From the NCBI RefSeq assembly GCF_009707485.1, contig NZ_CP046121.1, positions 930,001-994,000 on the forward strand: a stretch of DNA of 64,000 nt, given 5' to 3'. The translations under genes and the position numbers were made by a program. The stretch comes from Nostocoides sp. HKS02. GTDB taxonomy: Bacteria > Actinomycetota > Actinomycetes > Actinomycetales > Dermatophilaceae. The notes below the pieces were generated by a model, which saw only the letters and a list, made by a program, of their open reading frames with translations, had not been told where the DNA came from and did no database searches. This document shows positions 36,204 to 45,118 of the stretch, piece by piece; positions within the stretch are counted from its first letter, which is position 1, and each line of letters begins with the position of its first letter.

Positions 36204-39200
36204 GTGACTCAGCCTGAACCGCCGCCGGACACGGAGGCCGCGGTCCGCCGTCCTCCGAGCAGCGCCCCGGCAGACCGGCTCGCAGACCGGCTGGGGGTGG
36301 CCGTCTACCGCGCGGAGCCGGGACCGGTCGGGCGGTGGTTGTCCGCCAGCCGCGCCGTCACCGCGATCCTCGGCTTCACCCCGGAGCAGCTCTTGGCAGA
36401 CGCGGGGCTGTGGCTCGCCCAGCTGCACCCGGATGACCGTGACGCGGTGCTGGAGCGGGAGGCCTCCCTGGCTGCGTCCGGTCGGGTGTGCTCGGAGTAC
36501 CGCGTGCTCCACCCGGACGGGCAGGTCGTCTGGGTCATGGACGACGCCGTCGTCGAGCAGGGCGACGGCGGAGAGGACGTGCTGCACGGCTTCCTCATCG
36601 ACATCACCAACCGCAAGCGCACCGAGCTGATGTTGGCCACCCACGCAGACGTCGTCGAGGCCGTCGCCGGCGGGACCGCGGTGGATGCCGTGCTGACTGC
36701 CCTGGCCGACGGCGTGGCCGCGCTGTCCGGGACCGCCCGTTGCACCATCGAGGTGTTCGGCGACGGTGCCACCCAGCCTTTCGCTGTCACCAGCGACGGC
36801 TGGGGCGCCGACGCCGACGGCCATGCCGGGGCCGTGCGCGAGGCGCCGGTCCTCTCCCCGTCCGGGGAGACGTTGGGGCGGTTGTCACTGCGGTATCCGG
36901 CCGCGGCGAGGCGGCGGGCCATGGACGAGGACCTGCCAGCCTGGGCGGCGCGGCTGGCCGCCCTGGCCGTGGTCCGGGCTGCGGAACACGCGGCCATGGC
37001 AACCTCCGTGGCGCTCCTTACGGCGACCCTGGAGTCGACCGTCGACGGGATCCTCGTGGTCGATCCTGCGGGCCGGATCGCGGGCCACAACCAGCGGTTC
37101 GCGACCATGTGGCGCATCGACCCCGACCTGCTCGCCGCGGGCGACGACGCCCAGGTGATGGGTTCGGTGCTCGCGCAGCTGGTCGACCCCGCGGCATTCG
37201 TCGCCCAGGTGCAGCACCTGTACAACTGTCCCGACGAGACGAGCTTCGACGACCTCGCCTTCCTCGACGGGCGCATGTTCGAGCGGTACTCCCAACCGCA
37301 GCGGGTCGACGGCCAGCCCGTCGGCCGGGTCTGGAGTTTCCGGGACGTCACCGACAAGAGGCGCCTCGAGGCAGACCTGCGCGACACCCGGGACAACCTG
37401 AGCCTGCTGGTCGGACAGGTCCGCGACTACGCCATCCTCAACCTCGACCCCGCGGGCCACGTCATCACCTGGAACGCCGGCGCCGAGCGGATCAAGGGGT
37501 ACACCGAGCAGGAGATCCTCGGCCAGCATTTCTCGGTCTTCTACCCGCAGGCTGATGTGGCTGCGGGCAAGCCGGCTCTCGAGCTCGAGGCCGTCCTGGC
37601 TGAGGGGCACGTCACCGACGAGGGCTGGCGAGTGCGCAAGGACGGGACCAGGTTCTGGGCAAGCGTCGTCATCTCCGCGCTGCGCGACGACCAGGGGAGC
37701 CTGCGCGGGTTCGGCATGGTCACCCGGGACATCACCGAGCAGCACCAGGCCAAGCTCGCCCTCCACCGACAGGCCAGCACCCTCGAGCTGCTCGGAGCGG
37801 TGGCGACGGCATCGAACTCCGCAGCCAGTGTCGAGGAGGCGCTGGCGGCGGCGCTGGAGGCGTTCGCCCGGTTCGGGAGCTGGCAGCTCGCGCACGCCTA
37901 CCTCACCGATCACGACGACCGTTCGGCCCTGCGCCACTCGGTCTGGTACGAGCAGCCCCTCGGCGCCTTTGCCGGCTTCCGGGCAGCCACCGAGGCTGCC
38001 CGGGCTGACGAGGTCAAGCTCGCGCAAGAGGTGTTCGCGCGTCCGGACTTGATCTGGCTGTCCTCGCTCGAGGACGACCCGAGGTTCGGCCGCGTCGAGG
38101 AGGCAGCGCAGGCTGGGCTCGTCTCGGCCTGCGCCTTCCCGATCCTGGTGCGGGACGAGCCAGTCGGGGTGCTGGAGTTCTTCAGCACCCAGCCCCAGGA
38201 CTGCCATGCCGACATGCTGTCGGTCATGGCGCAGGTCGGGGCACAGCTCGGCCGCGTCGTCGAGCGTGATCGCGCCGAGCACCGCGTGGCCGCCCACTCC
38301 TGGCAGCTCGAGCGACTCACCAGCCGTCTGGAGATGGTGCTGAACTCGGCTGGTGACGGGATATACGGGCTCGACGCCAGCGGCATCGTCACGTTCATCA
38401 ACGACGCCGGGGCCACCCTGGTCGGGCTGCCCGCCGAGGCCGTCGTGGGGCGCCCTGTCACTGAGGTCATCATGGTCGAGCCGGGGCTCGACGCCGCGTA
38501 TGCCGCTGGCACCGCCCGGGGTGACGGCGGGTCAGACCCTGCACCCCGCTCGTTCACCGGCCGTCATGTCAGGGCAGACGGCACAGTGTTCGACTCAGAG
38601 TCGATCGCGGCCCCCATCGTGGCGGACGGCACCATCGCCGGCTCGGTCGTGGTGTTCCGCGACATCAGCGAGCGGCGGACGGTCGAACGGCTCAAGGACC
38701 AGTTCATCTCCGTGGTCAGCCACGAGCTGCGCACCCCGCTGACGAGCGTCCGCGGTGCCCTGGGTCTGCTCGCCGGAGGGGCCGCTGGACCTCTGGCCCC
38801 GAAGGCGGCACGGATGGTCGACGTCGCGACGACCAGCACCGACCGGCTCATCCGCCTCATCACCGACATCCTCGACCTCGAGCGCATGACTGCTGGCCAC
38901 CTCACCGTGCACCCCCAGCCCACGGCGGCGGAGGAACTCATCGCCGCTGCTGTGGACGAGACCGCCGTATTCGCCCAGGCGTCCCAGGTCGGCATCACGG
39001 TGGGAGCCACCTGCGGGAGGGTCCTGGCCGACCGCGACCGGGTGATCCAGATCCTGAGCAACCTGGTGGGCAACGCGGTCAAGTTCTCGGAGCCGGGCTC
39101 GGCAGTGCAGCTGTGCAGCACCCTCGTCGAGGGGTACGTCCGCTTCGACGTGACCGACCAAGGCCCGGGCATCGCGGCAGACCAGCTCGAGGCCATCTTC

Positions 39201-39365
39201 GAGCCGTTCCGCCAGGTCGACGCCTCCGACACCCGCAGGCACGGCGGGACCGGCCTCGGACTGGCCATCTGCCGCGGCATCGTCGAGCAGCACCACGGCC
39301 TGATCTGGGCCACCAGTGAGCCCGGTCGCGGCTCGACGTTCTCCCTTCACCCTGCCGCGCAGTGA
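36204..39365 (+). CDS. Orphan multi-PAS/GAF sensor histidine kinase
   Basis: A 1053-residue soluble sensor kinase with no transmembrane segment. Order: PAS (about 30-140), degenerate GAF-like (about 145-265), PAS (about 275-390), PAS (about 400-520, VITWNAGAERIKGYTEQEILG), GAF (about 525-685), PAS (about 705-825), HisKA and HATPase_c. The phospho-acceptor is His840 in VVSHELRTPLTSV; the ATP site has NLVGNAVKFSEPG, DQGPGIAAD and GGTGLGLAIC. No response regulator is next to it, so its partner is elsewhere. GTG 36204 follows TTGGGAGAACC. The PAS array may sense redox state, ligands or light; the chromophore or ligand is not evident. Confidence 0.9.
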   Translation: MTQPEPPPDTEAAVRRPPSSAPADRLADRLGVAVYRAEPGPVGRWLSASRAVTAILGFTPEQLLADAGLWLAQLHPDDRDAVLEREASLAASGRVCSEYRVLHPDGQVVWVMDDAVVEQGDGGEDVLHGFLIDITNRKRTELMLATHADVVEAVAGGTAVDAVLTALADGVAALSGTARCTIEVFGDGATQPFAVTSDGWGADADGHAGAVREAPVLSPSGETLGRLSLRYPAAARRRAMDEDLPAWAARLAALAVVRAAEHAAMATSVALLTATLESTVDGILVVDPAGRIAGHNQRFATMWRIDPDLLAAGDDAQVMGSVLAQLVDPAAFVAQVQHLYNCPDETSFDDLAFLDGRMFERYSQPQRVDGQPVGRVWSFRDVTDKRRLEADLRDTRDNLSLLVGQVRDYAILNLDPAGHVITWNAGAERIKGYTEQEILGQHFSVFYPQADVAAGKPALELEAVLAEGHVTDEGWRVRKDGTRFWASVVISALRDDQGSLRGFGMVTRDITEQHQAKLALHRQASTLELLGAVATASNSAASVEEALAAALEAFARFGSWQLAHAYLTDHDDRSALRHSVWYEQPLGAFAGFRAATEAARADEVKLAQEVFARPDLIWLSSLEDDPRFGRVEEAAQAGLVSACAFPILVRDEPVGVLEFFSTQPQDCHADMLSVMAQVGAQLGRVVERDRAEHRVAAHSWQLERLTSRLEMVLNSAGDGIYGLDASGIVTFINDAGATLVGLPAEAVVGRPVTEVIMVEPGLDAAYAAGTARGDGGSDPAPRSFTGRHVRADGTVFDSESIAAPIVADGTIAGSVVVFRDISERRTVERLKDQFISVVSHELRTPLTSVRGALGLLAGGAAGPLAPKAARMVDVATTSTDRLIRLITDILDLERMTAGHLTVHPQPTAAEELIAAAVDETAVFAQASQVGITVGATCGRVLADRDRVIQILSNLVGNAVKFSEPGSAVQLCSTLVEGYVRFDVTDQGPGIAADQLEAIFEPFRQVDASDTRRHGGTGLGLAICRGIVEQHHGLIWATSEPGRGSTFSLHPAAQ

Positions 39366-39387
39366 TGTCTGACGGTGACGTCTGAGG
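39362..39387 (+). repeat. 13-bp tandem duplication at the kinase stop
   Basis: GTGATGTCTGACG (39362-39374) then GTGACGTCTGAGG (39375-39387), two mismatches. TGA occurs at 39363 (real stop), 39370, 39376 and 39383, together covering all three frames. Confidence 0.7.
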
Positions 39388-39733
39388 CCGAGCAGCCACC
39401 CTTGCGGTCGAGGTCACCGAGGCCGGTTCTACCCAGCGGGGCTCCGTTGCGTCCCAGTGGGTGCGGTTCGTGGGGGCTCGGGGGCACGTTGGGCCTCAAC
39501 TACGGCGGATGCCGGAGTCCGCAGGCGGTTAAGGGTCCTAACGTGAGGATGTCGGGATCGAGCATCGTTCGCCCGTAACAGCGAGCAGACGGCGCGTGAG
39601 TCGTTCGATCTCACGGCGCTTCCCCTCACCTCACGGGAGGCTGCGACGTGCCTACGAGGCCGGACATCCATCGAGCGGCACCCGACGCTGGGCCATTCAC
39701 ACATTCGAGTGTTTTCCGGGGAGATGAAGGACC
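39388..39733. other. Intergenic region upstream of the cysteine-striped protein
   Basis: About 350 bases with no supported gene on either strand. Locally less GC-rich spots are GGTTAAGGGTCCTAACG near 39527 and CATTCACACATTCGAGTG near 39695, either of which could carry the promoter of the plus-strand gene. CGTGAG-TCGTTCGAT-CTCACG at about 39594-39614 is a 6-bp inverted repeat. The ribosome site GAAGGA precedes the GTG at 39734. Confidence 0.4.
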
Positions 39734-41692
39734 GTGGCTAGTGAATCTGTCGTATCCGACCTCACCGCAGCGGCCAACGCCATCGAGGCGCTGTCCACAG
39801 ACGAGGACCGGTTCCGGGCGTTGTTCGATGCCTTCCGTGCAACCGATGCGGACTCCTACCTGCGCCTGCTCGACGAGGCCAAGGTCTCCGACCGGGCCGA
39901 GCTGGTGTGCGGATGGCTGTGCAGCAAGGACTGCGTGCTTCGATGTCTGGAGCTGTGTGGGCCTCCCCGGGACGAGGTCGTCCCAGATGTGCGGGAGCTC
40001 GCTGACCTGATCGTCAAGGTCACGCAGGACGAGGAGCTCGTCGAGCGCCTCGCCGGCTCGGTCTTCGAGCCCGACGCGGAGGCCTGGCAGGCCCTGGTCG
40101 CCGAGCTGCAGGCCGAACGTCTCTGTCATCTGCTGTGCCACTGGGTCTGCACCGTGCACTGCCGGTTGCGCTGTGACCGTCTCGACACGAGAGCGACCCT
40201 GTCGGTCCGTCATCTCGTCGACGAGCTGACCGCGGCGGGCGGGGCCATCAGGGACCTGCTGGCCAACGAGGGTGCCTTCGCAGAGGCCACCAAGGCCGCC
40301 CTCGCGGGCGACTGCGAGCTGATGCGCGGCGTGCTCACCCGGGCCAAGCTGGATACTCGGTGCCAATGGGTCTGCGAGCTGTTCTGCACCTGGCGCTGTA
40401 TCCGGGTCTGCATCGAGCTCTGCCGACAGTTCCCCCTCGAGAACGCGGACACCTCGCTCTCGGAGGCGTATGCGTTCTCGCAAGCCGCCGCGCGGCTCGT
40501 CAAGGACCCGGAGGCGCTGACCGCCCTGGTCGACGCTGTCGAGCAGGCCGACGCCGCGAAGTTTGCCGAGATCGTGACGAAGCTTGAGCTGCAACGCTTC
40601 TGCATCCAGCTGTGCCACTGGGTGTGCTCGTGGCACTGCCGCCTGCTCTGCCGCTGCGTCTGCCATCCGGTGCGCGCACCGTTCTTCACGCAGGTCGGGC
40701 ATTTCAACATCACGTCGGACATCAGATCCTCGACGGGTCTGACGAACAAGGGTCTCGCCTTCGCCGGGCTCTACTACGGCGGTGGCCCAGGGTTCGCCTT
40801 CCAGGGACTTCTCGAACTGCGCGGATACTGCCCTGCGGACTCGCCCATCGACGGCACCGCGATGAAGTACCGCTTCCTCCTGGCGGGTTCCAACACGCCG
40901 GTCACCGCCGGCCGCGTCGGGCAGGTGGACGTGGGGTCCCGCATGGTCACCTGGCCGAAGCAGGACGGCTCCGGTACCACGATCGCCGGGACCGACTCGA
41001 TTCCTCAGTCCCTGGTGATCGCCGGGGCGCCCCAGGTCGACGCCACGCCCCCGAACGTCGGCGACCCCTGGACCGGCCCGGGCATCCACACCATTACCCC
41101 CGATGGCGATGGATGGGTCGTCGTCGACCCAGGCGCGTCGGTGTTCACCACCCTGATGGGGCTGGAGAGCACGGTCGATGCTCCCGGCGGCGCGCCGCTG
41201 CCCGGCTCCGACGCGGGCCACGCTGTCCTCAACCCGCGGTCCGGCCAGGATCTCGGGATCGTGTTCGAGGCGACCCGCGTCTCGAACCCGACGGCCAGCC
41301 CACCCGACTACACCAACAGCCTGACCAAGATCCACGTCAACAACTGGGGCGAGGTCAACGAGCTGTCGATCCAGCAGTTCGCCAACCCGGTCACCCTGGG
41401 GTGTACGCCGATCGACAGTGCACTCGACGTCGACTACACCGCAGACCACGAGCTGATGGCGGACTGGGACCTGTCCATCACCAGCTTCTCGCCGTCGGCG
41501 CCGGGCAGTGTCGCCAGCGGAACCGTCGCGCGCGGACAGTTCGGGACGGTCAGCGAGGTCACCACCGGCTGGAAGCCCTGCTCCTACCTGGTCAGCATGT
41601 CCACGCGAGCGGCCCTGACCACCGGGCTGATCGACAACCAGGGGACGTCCAGCCAGATCACCTTCTGCGTCGGCGTCCACGCCGGAGGCTGA
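39734..41692 (+). CDS. Protein with four (Cys-x3)n helical repeats and a C-terminal beta-rich domain, function unknown
   Basis: 652 residues, no signal peptide or transmembrane segment. The N-terminal half is four divergent repeats of 70-80 residues, each an acidic helical segment followed by a helix with Cys at every fourth position: Cys59/63/67/71/75, 131/135/139/143/147, 210/214/218/222/226/230 and 290/294/298/302/306 plus 308/310. With Cys194 that is 24 cysteines. His and Trp often sit between them (CHWVC, CTWRC, CSWHC). Spacing of four lines the thiols along one helix face, as in CxxxC copper-storage (Csp) bundles, so a metal or thiol store is a reasonable guess. Residues about 313-652 are beta-rich, Gly/Thr-rich and unrecognised (YRFLLAGSNTPVTAGRVG, HVNNWGEVNELSIQQF). 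GTG 39734 follows GAAGGA. Monocistronic. Confidence 0.85.
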   Translation: MASESVVSDLTAAANAIEALSTDEDRFRALFDAFRATDADSYLRLLDEAKVSDRAELVCGWLCSKDCVLRCLELCGPPRDEVVPDVRELADLIVKVTQDEELVERLAGSVFEPDAEAWQALVAELQAERLCHLLCHWVCTVHCRLRCDRLDTRATLSVRHLVDELTAAGGAIRDLLANEGAFAEATKAALAGDCELMRGVLTRAKLDTRCQWVCELFCTWRCIRVCIELCRQFPLENADTSLSEAYAFSQAAARLVKDPEALTALVDAVEQADAAKFAEIVTKLELQRFCIQLCHWVCSWHCRLLCRCVCHPVRAPFFTQVGHFNITSDIRSSTGLTNKGLAFAGLYYGGGPGFAFQGLLELRGYCPADSPIDGTAMKYRFLLAGSNTPVTAGRVGQVDVGSRMVTWPKQDGSGTTIAGTDSIPQSLVIAGAPQVDATPPNVGDPWTGPGIHTITPDGDGWVVVDPGASVFTTLMGLESTVDAPGGAPLPGSDAGHAVLNPRSGQDLGIVFEATRVSNPTASPPDYTNSLTKIHVNNWGEVNELSIQQFANPVTLGCTPIDSALDVDYTADHELMADWDLSITSFSPSAPGSVASGTVARGQFGTVSEVTTGWKPCSYLVSMSTRAALTTGLIDNQGTSSQITFCVGVHAGG

Positions 41693-41699
41693 GCGGCGT

Positions 41700-41733
41700 C
41701 CGGTCCGGGCATGCAGAGCGCTGCCCGGACCGG
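41700..41733 (+). terminator. Hairpin terminator of the cysteine-striped gene
   Basis: Perfect 12-bp stem CCGGTCCGGGCA/TGCCCGGACCGG with a 10-nt loop, starting 8 bases after the stop. Confidence 0.85.
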
Positions 41734-41755
41734 CACCCCGAGGGCGTCTCTCGTC

Positions 41756-41781
41756 GGCCCGAGCGGGCTCTCGCTCGGGCC
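41756..41781. terminator. Second hairpin after the cysteine-striped gene
   Basis: Perfect 10-bp stem GGCCCGAGCG/CGCTCGGGCC with a 6-nt loop, 22 bases after the first hairpin. It may back up the first, or act on minus-strand transcripts leaving the tRNA. Confidence 0.6.
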
Positions 41782-41839
41782 CGCATGAAGCTCGCGAGGA
41801 CTCCCTGTCAAGCGACGATCCCCGCGGTGCAACGTGAAG

Positions 41840-41874
41840 CGCCCCAAGCTCTTGACCTGCAAGAACTCGGGGCG
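41840..41874 (-). terminator. Terminator of the tRNA-Leu transcript
   Basis: On the minus strand a 15-bp stem CGCCCCGAGTTCTTG/CAAGAGCTTGGGGCG forms with two G-U pairs and a 5-nt loop, 5 bases past the encoded CCA. On the plus strand the same two positions would be A-C mismatches, so the hairpin works in the tRNA direction. Confidence 0.75.
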
Positions 41875-41878
41875 CCGA

Positions 41879-41966
41879 TGGTGTCCGGAGGGGGACTTGA
41901 ACCCCCACGCCCGATAAAGGGCACTAGCACCTCAAGCTAGCGCGTCTGCCATTCCGCCACCCGGAC
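41879..41966 (-). tRNA. tRNA-Leu (anticodon GAG)
   Basis: The minus strand folds as a class II tRNA: acceptor GTCCGGG pairs with TCCGGAC, D arm GGCGGAATGGCAGACGC, anticodon stem CTAGC/GCTAG with loop TTGAGGT (anticodon GAG), a long variable arm GCCCTTTATCGGGCG, and T arm with GGTTCAAGTCC. Discriminator A and an encoded CCA follow (41881-41879). It reads CUC and CUU leucine codons. Confidence 0.95.
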
Positions 41967-42114
41967 AAGGTGTGTCGCAGGCCCTTTGGGGAGCGCCTGC
42001 TGCGACCCGGAACGATAGCACGCAGGTACCCCCACCTCCGAACTGGCACCGACCTCAACGGAACCCGTCCGCCGCAGCCGTCCGGCATACCGAGGCGACA
42101 CCTAAGGTGAACCC

Positions 42115-43473
42115 ATGAGCGAGGCCAGCAGCAGGGTCAGCAACGCGGTCGGCACCGAGGTCACGGGCCCCGTCGAGGAGGTCGTCCGGCTCTGTCAGGA
42201 GCTGATCCGGATCGACAGCACCAACTACGGCGACGGCAGCGGGCCGGGGGAGCGGGAAGCGGCGGAGTACGTCGTCGCCCAGCTGCGCGAGGTCGGGCTC
42301 GAGCCCACGGTCATCGAAAGCGACCCGGGTCGGACCAGCGTGGTCGTCCGCCTCGAGGGGCAGGACCGCGACCGACCAGCGCTGTGCCTGCACGGCCACC
42401 TCGACGTCGTGCCCGCGAACGCCGCCGACTGGCAGGTCGACCCCCTCGCCGGCGAGCTGCGGGACGGGTGCGTCTGGGGGCGTGGCGCCGTCGACATGAA
42501 GGACATGGACGCGATGATCCTGGCCTGCGTCCGTGACCTCGCCCGGACCGCGACGAAGCCCCCGCGCGATCTCGTCGTCGCGTTCTTCGCCGATGAGGAG
42601 GCCGGCGGGGTCAAGGGGGCGCACTACGTCGTCGACCACCACCCCGAGCTCTTCGACGGCGTGACCGAGGCGGTGAGCGAGGTCGGCGGCTACTCGGTCA
42701 CCGTGCCGACGGCGGCCGGCGGCGACACCCGTGCCTACCTCGTCCAGACCGCAGAGAAGGGCATCCTCTGGGTCCGGCTGGTGGCCCGAGGGCGTGCTGG
42801 CCACGGCTCGGTGCCCAACGACGAGAACGCCGTGGTCCGCCTGGCGGAGGCGATCACCCGCATCAGCGACCACACCTGGCCCCGCGAGTACATCGCCTCG
42901 GTGCGGGCCCTGCTCGATGGGCTGAGCGAGCTCACCGGCACCGGGTATGCCGATGACGACCTCGACGACCTGCTGGCGCACCTCGGCGGTGCGCAGGGCT
43001 TCGTGCGGGGCACGCTGCAGGACACCGCCAACTTCACCATGGCCGATGCCGGGTACAAGCACAACGTCATCCCGCAGACCGCGACCGCGTCACTCGACGC
43101 GCGGTTCCTGCCCGGACACGACGACGAGCTGCTGGCGACGATCCGCGAGCTGGCAGGCGAGCACGTCGAGGTGGAGGTCGTCCACCACGACATCGCGCTC
43201 GATGCGCCCTTCGAGGGGCCGCTCGTCGACGCGATGACCGCGGCCCTGCTCGCCGAGGACCCCGACGCGCAGGTCCTGCCGTACTGCCTGTCCGGCGGCA
43301 CCGACAACAAGGCACTGAGCCGGCTGGGCATCACCGGGTACGGCTTCGCCCCGCTGCAGCTGCCGGCCGAGCTCGACTTCGCGCCCATGTTCCACGGCAT
43401 CGACGAGCGCGTGCCGGTATCGGCCCTGGAGTTCGGGGTGCGGGTCCTTCGCCGGTTCATCGCCACGTGCTGA
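42115..43473 (+). CDS. M20/M25-family dipeptidase/deacylase
   Basis: A 452-residue cytoplasmic zinc peptidase of the M20 family. LCLHGHLDVVPA gives the first zinc His and catalytic Asp, GRGAVDMKDM the bridging Asp, and FFADEEAGG the catalytic Glu and zinc Glu; LSGGTDNKALS and FHGIDERVPVSALEF complete the site. A dimerisation lid domain lies in between. Members hydrolyse dipeptides or N-acyl amino acids. ATG 42115 follows AAGGTGAACCC. It stands alone between tRNA-Leu and the LAFTG protein. Confidence 0.92.
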   Translation: MSEASSRVSNAVGTEVTGPVEEVVRLCQELIRIDSTNYGDGSGPGEREAAEYVVAQLREVGLEPTVIESDPGRTSVVVRLEGQDRDRPALCLHGHLDVVPANAADWQVDPLAGELRDGCVWGRGAVDMKDMDAMILACVRDLARTATKPPRDLVVAFFADEEAGGVKGAHYVVDHHPELFDGVTEAVSEVGGYSVTVPTAAGGDTRAYLVQTAEKGILWVRLVARGRAGHGSVPNDENAVVRLAEAITRISDHTWPREYIASVRALLDGLSELTGTGYADDDLDDLLAHLGGAQGFVRGTLQDTANFTMADAGYKHNVIPQTATASLDARFLPGHDDELLATIRELAGEHVEVEVVHHDIALDAPFEGPLVDAMTAALLAEDPDAQVLPYCLSGGTDNKALSRLGITGYGFAPLQLPAELDFAPMFHGIDERVPVSALEFGVRVLRRFIATC

Positions 43474-43597
43474 CGATGGCGGCCCGGCGCCCAGGTGACG
43501 GCTGACACATCCCCTGCGGAGCGCCGGTGCGTAGCCCGGAGGTCTCCTGCCTCGTTGAGCCCACTGACAACAGGGTCGCTGGCGGGAGGGAATGGGC

Positions 43598-44572
43598 ATG
43601 AGCACGACGAAGTCCTCGACGGGGTGGGCTCGCTGGGTCGCGATCGGTGCCGTGGTCGGTGGTATGGGCATGGTGGGCGCCGCGAGTGCCCAGGCGGCTG
43701 TCCTGCCACAGCCCCTCGCCAGCCTGACCACCGCGGTGACCTCGCAGCCTGCCCCGCTGCCGATCGCCTCGCTGCTGGGCTCGACCCCGGCTCCGACCCC
43801 GCCGTTCTCCCCGCCGGCGCCCCCCGCCCCAGCTCCGGCTGCCGCACCGGCTCCCTCGTCGCAGCCGGCTGGCGCATCGTCGAGCGCGCGCTCGGGGACC
43901 GCGTCCAGCGGGTCGTCGGCGACTGCCACCCCACCCGGTCGGCAGTCCAGCACGGCCCCGGCGCGGGTCGCGGCCAGCACGCCGGTGGCGAGCCTCTGCC
44001 TGATCCCCACGGGTTCGATGTCTCCAGCCGTGGAGGTCAACCTCACCGCAGTGGGCCGCGACCTGTCGTCCCCGCTGGTGAAGCAGTTCCCCCAGGTGTT
44101 CGCCCCCTGCCCCGCGAACACCGTCCCGGCCGGCGGTGACACCGTCGCGGCCGTGGACGCCTCCCTCACCACCCTCGTCGGCGCGTGCGTCCGCGTGACC
44201 CGGCAGGTCGTGCCGGTCCAGACCACCATCGTCGTGCTCGACCATGACCTCATCCAGCAGCTCGAGTCCGCGGGGGTTCCCCTGGAGCAGCTGCTCGTGC
44301 CCTGTCCCGCCGGCGCTGGAGGCAGCACGGGCGGTACCAGTGGAGGCTCCGGGGTGGCCGCGGCGGCCCAGCAGGCCGGTGACGTCGCCGCCGCACTGAC
44401 GGGATCGCCGCTGAACGGCCGACTCGCCTTCACCGGCGCCACCGTGGTGCCCCTGGCCGTGCTCGCCGGGGTGCTGCTGTGGGCGGGAAGCCTGCTCGTG
44501 CGGTTCTCCCGGAGCCTCACCGTTCAGCCGCGCGGCACCCGGATGATCTTTCGGCGCAACCAGCTCCGCTGA
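43598..44572 (+). CDS. Secreted Pro/Ala/Ser-rich surface protein with LAFTG sortase signal
   Basis: About 324 residues: signal peptide ending ASAQA, a Pro/Ala/Ser-rich stalk (about 50-130), then a compact domain with cysteines (ASLCLIPTG, FAPCPAN, VGACVRVTR, LVPCPAG). At the C-terminus comes LAFTG, a hydrophobic helix and an Arg-rich tail (VRFSRSL). LAxTG is the signal of actinobacterial class E sortases, so it is probably linked to the cell wall or pili. ATG 43598 has GGAGGG at a good distance; ATG 43592 is too close. The 3' end overlaps the convergent DUF5703 gene by 49 bases. Confidence 0.82.
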   Translation: MSTTKSSTGWARWVAIGAVVGGMGMVGAASAQAAVLPQPLASLTTAVTSQPAPLPIASLLGSTPAPTPPFSPPAPPAPAPAAAPAPSSQPAGASSSARSGTASSGSSATATPPGRQSSTAPARVAASTPVASLCLIPTGSMSPAVEVNLTAVGRDLSSPLVKQFPQVFAPCPANTVPAGGDTVAAVDASLTTLVGACVRVTRQVVPVQTTIVVLDHDLIQQLESAGVPLEQLLVPCPAGAGGSTGGTSGGSGVAAAAQQAGDVAAALTGSPLNGRLAFTGATVVPLAVLAGVLLWAGSLLVRFSRSLTVQPRGTRMIFRRNQLR

Positions 44573-44706
44573 ACGCCGCCGAGGTAGATGCGGGTGCGGT
44601 GCAGCTCCCAGTGACCGTACTCGGCGTGCTCGGAGAGCATCCGCCGGATGTCGGACCGGGAAACGTCTCGCGCGAAGCTCAGCACGCGGTACTCGTACTC
44701 AACCAT
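44524..44706 (-). CDS. DUF5703 family small protein
   Basis: A 60-residue protein, MVEYEYRVLSFARDVSRSDIRRMLSEHAEYGHWELHR and so on, the typical DUF5703 pattern found next to the aldo/keto reductase and M20 peptidase genes in actinobacteria. Function unknown. It is convergent with, and overlaps the 3' end of, the LAFTG protein gene. ATG 44706 chosen over GTG 44709. Confidence 0.85.
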   Translation of the reverse strand: MVEYEYRVLSFARDVSRSDIRRMLSEHAEYGHWELHRTRIYLGGVQRSWLRRKIIRVPRG

Positions 44707-44745
44707 CACGCGCCATTTTCACCCAGAACCCGCTACGGTCGGGGC

Positions 44746-45084
44746 ATGACCGCAGACCCGCGTGGCGCGCTGGCCAACCTCGTGAGCGCCTTCGAGCGCC
44801 ATCTGGAGGCATCCTCGTCCAAACGGGGCGAGGACGACCCGACGGTGATCGCGGCATACGACGACCTCGCCGACGCGTTCGCGGCATACGACGAGGCGCT
44901 CCTCGACGCCTACGGCGAGATGACGCCGCTCGACATCTACGACGGTGAGGACGACGACGAGCTCGACGACCACAGCGACGAAGACGGCGACGCGGGCGTG
45001 TACTCCGGTCTCGACGACGCCGACTACGAGGATGACGACGCCGAGTCCGAAGCCACCTCGGGCACCAACTCCACCCAGCACTGA
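44746..45084 (+). CDS. Small highly acidic conserved protein
   Basis: 112 residues. A helical first half (GALANLVSAFERHLEA, VIAAYDDLADAFAAYDEALLDAYGEMTPLDIY) is followed by an Asp/Glu-rich tail from about residue 66 to the end. Relatives in actinobacteria are, from memory, often labelled primosomal protein without good evidence; I assign no function. The acidic tail could mimic DNA or buffer partners. GCGGCATACGACGA occurs twice, 30 bases apart (44851 and 44881), encoding the repeated AAYD. Confidence 0.75.
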   Translation: MTADPRGALANLVSAFERHLEASSSKRGEDDPTVIAAYDDLADAFAAYDEALLDAYGEMTPLDIYDGEDDDELDDHSDEDGDAGVYSGLDDADYEDDDAESEATSGTNSTQH

Positions 45085-45118
45085 CGGCGGCCGAGCAGGG
45101 CAGCCCTCCTGCCTCGTC

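Noticed and set aside
41879..41966. tRNA-Leu 3' end as an attachment site for an island carrying the cysteine-striped gene
   Set aside because: No integrase and no second copy of the tRNA 3' end was seen in the window; codon bias of the neighbour is normal.
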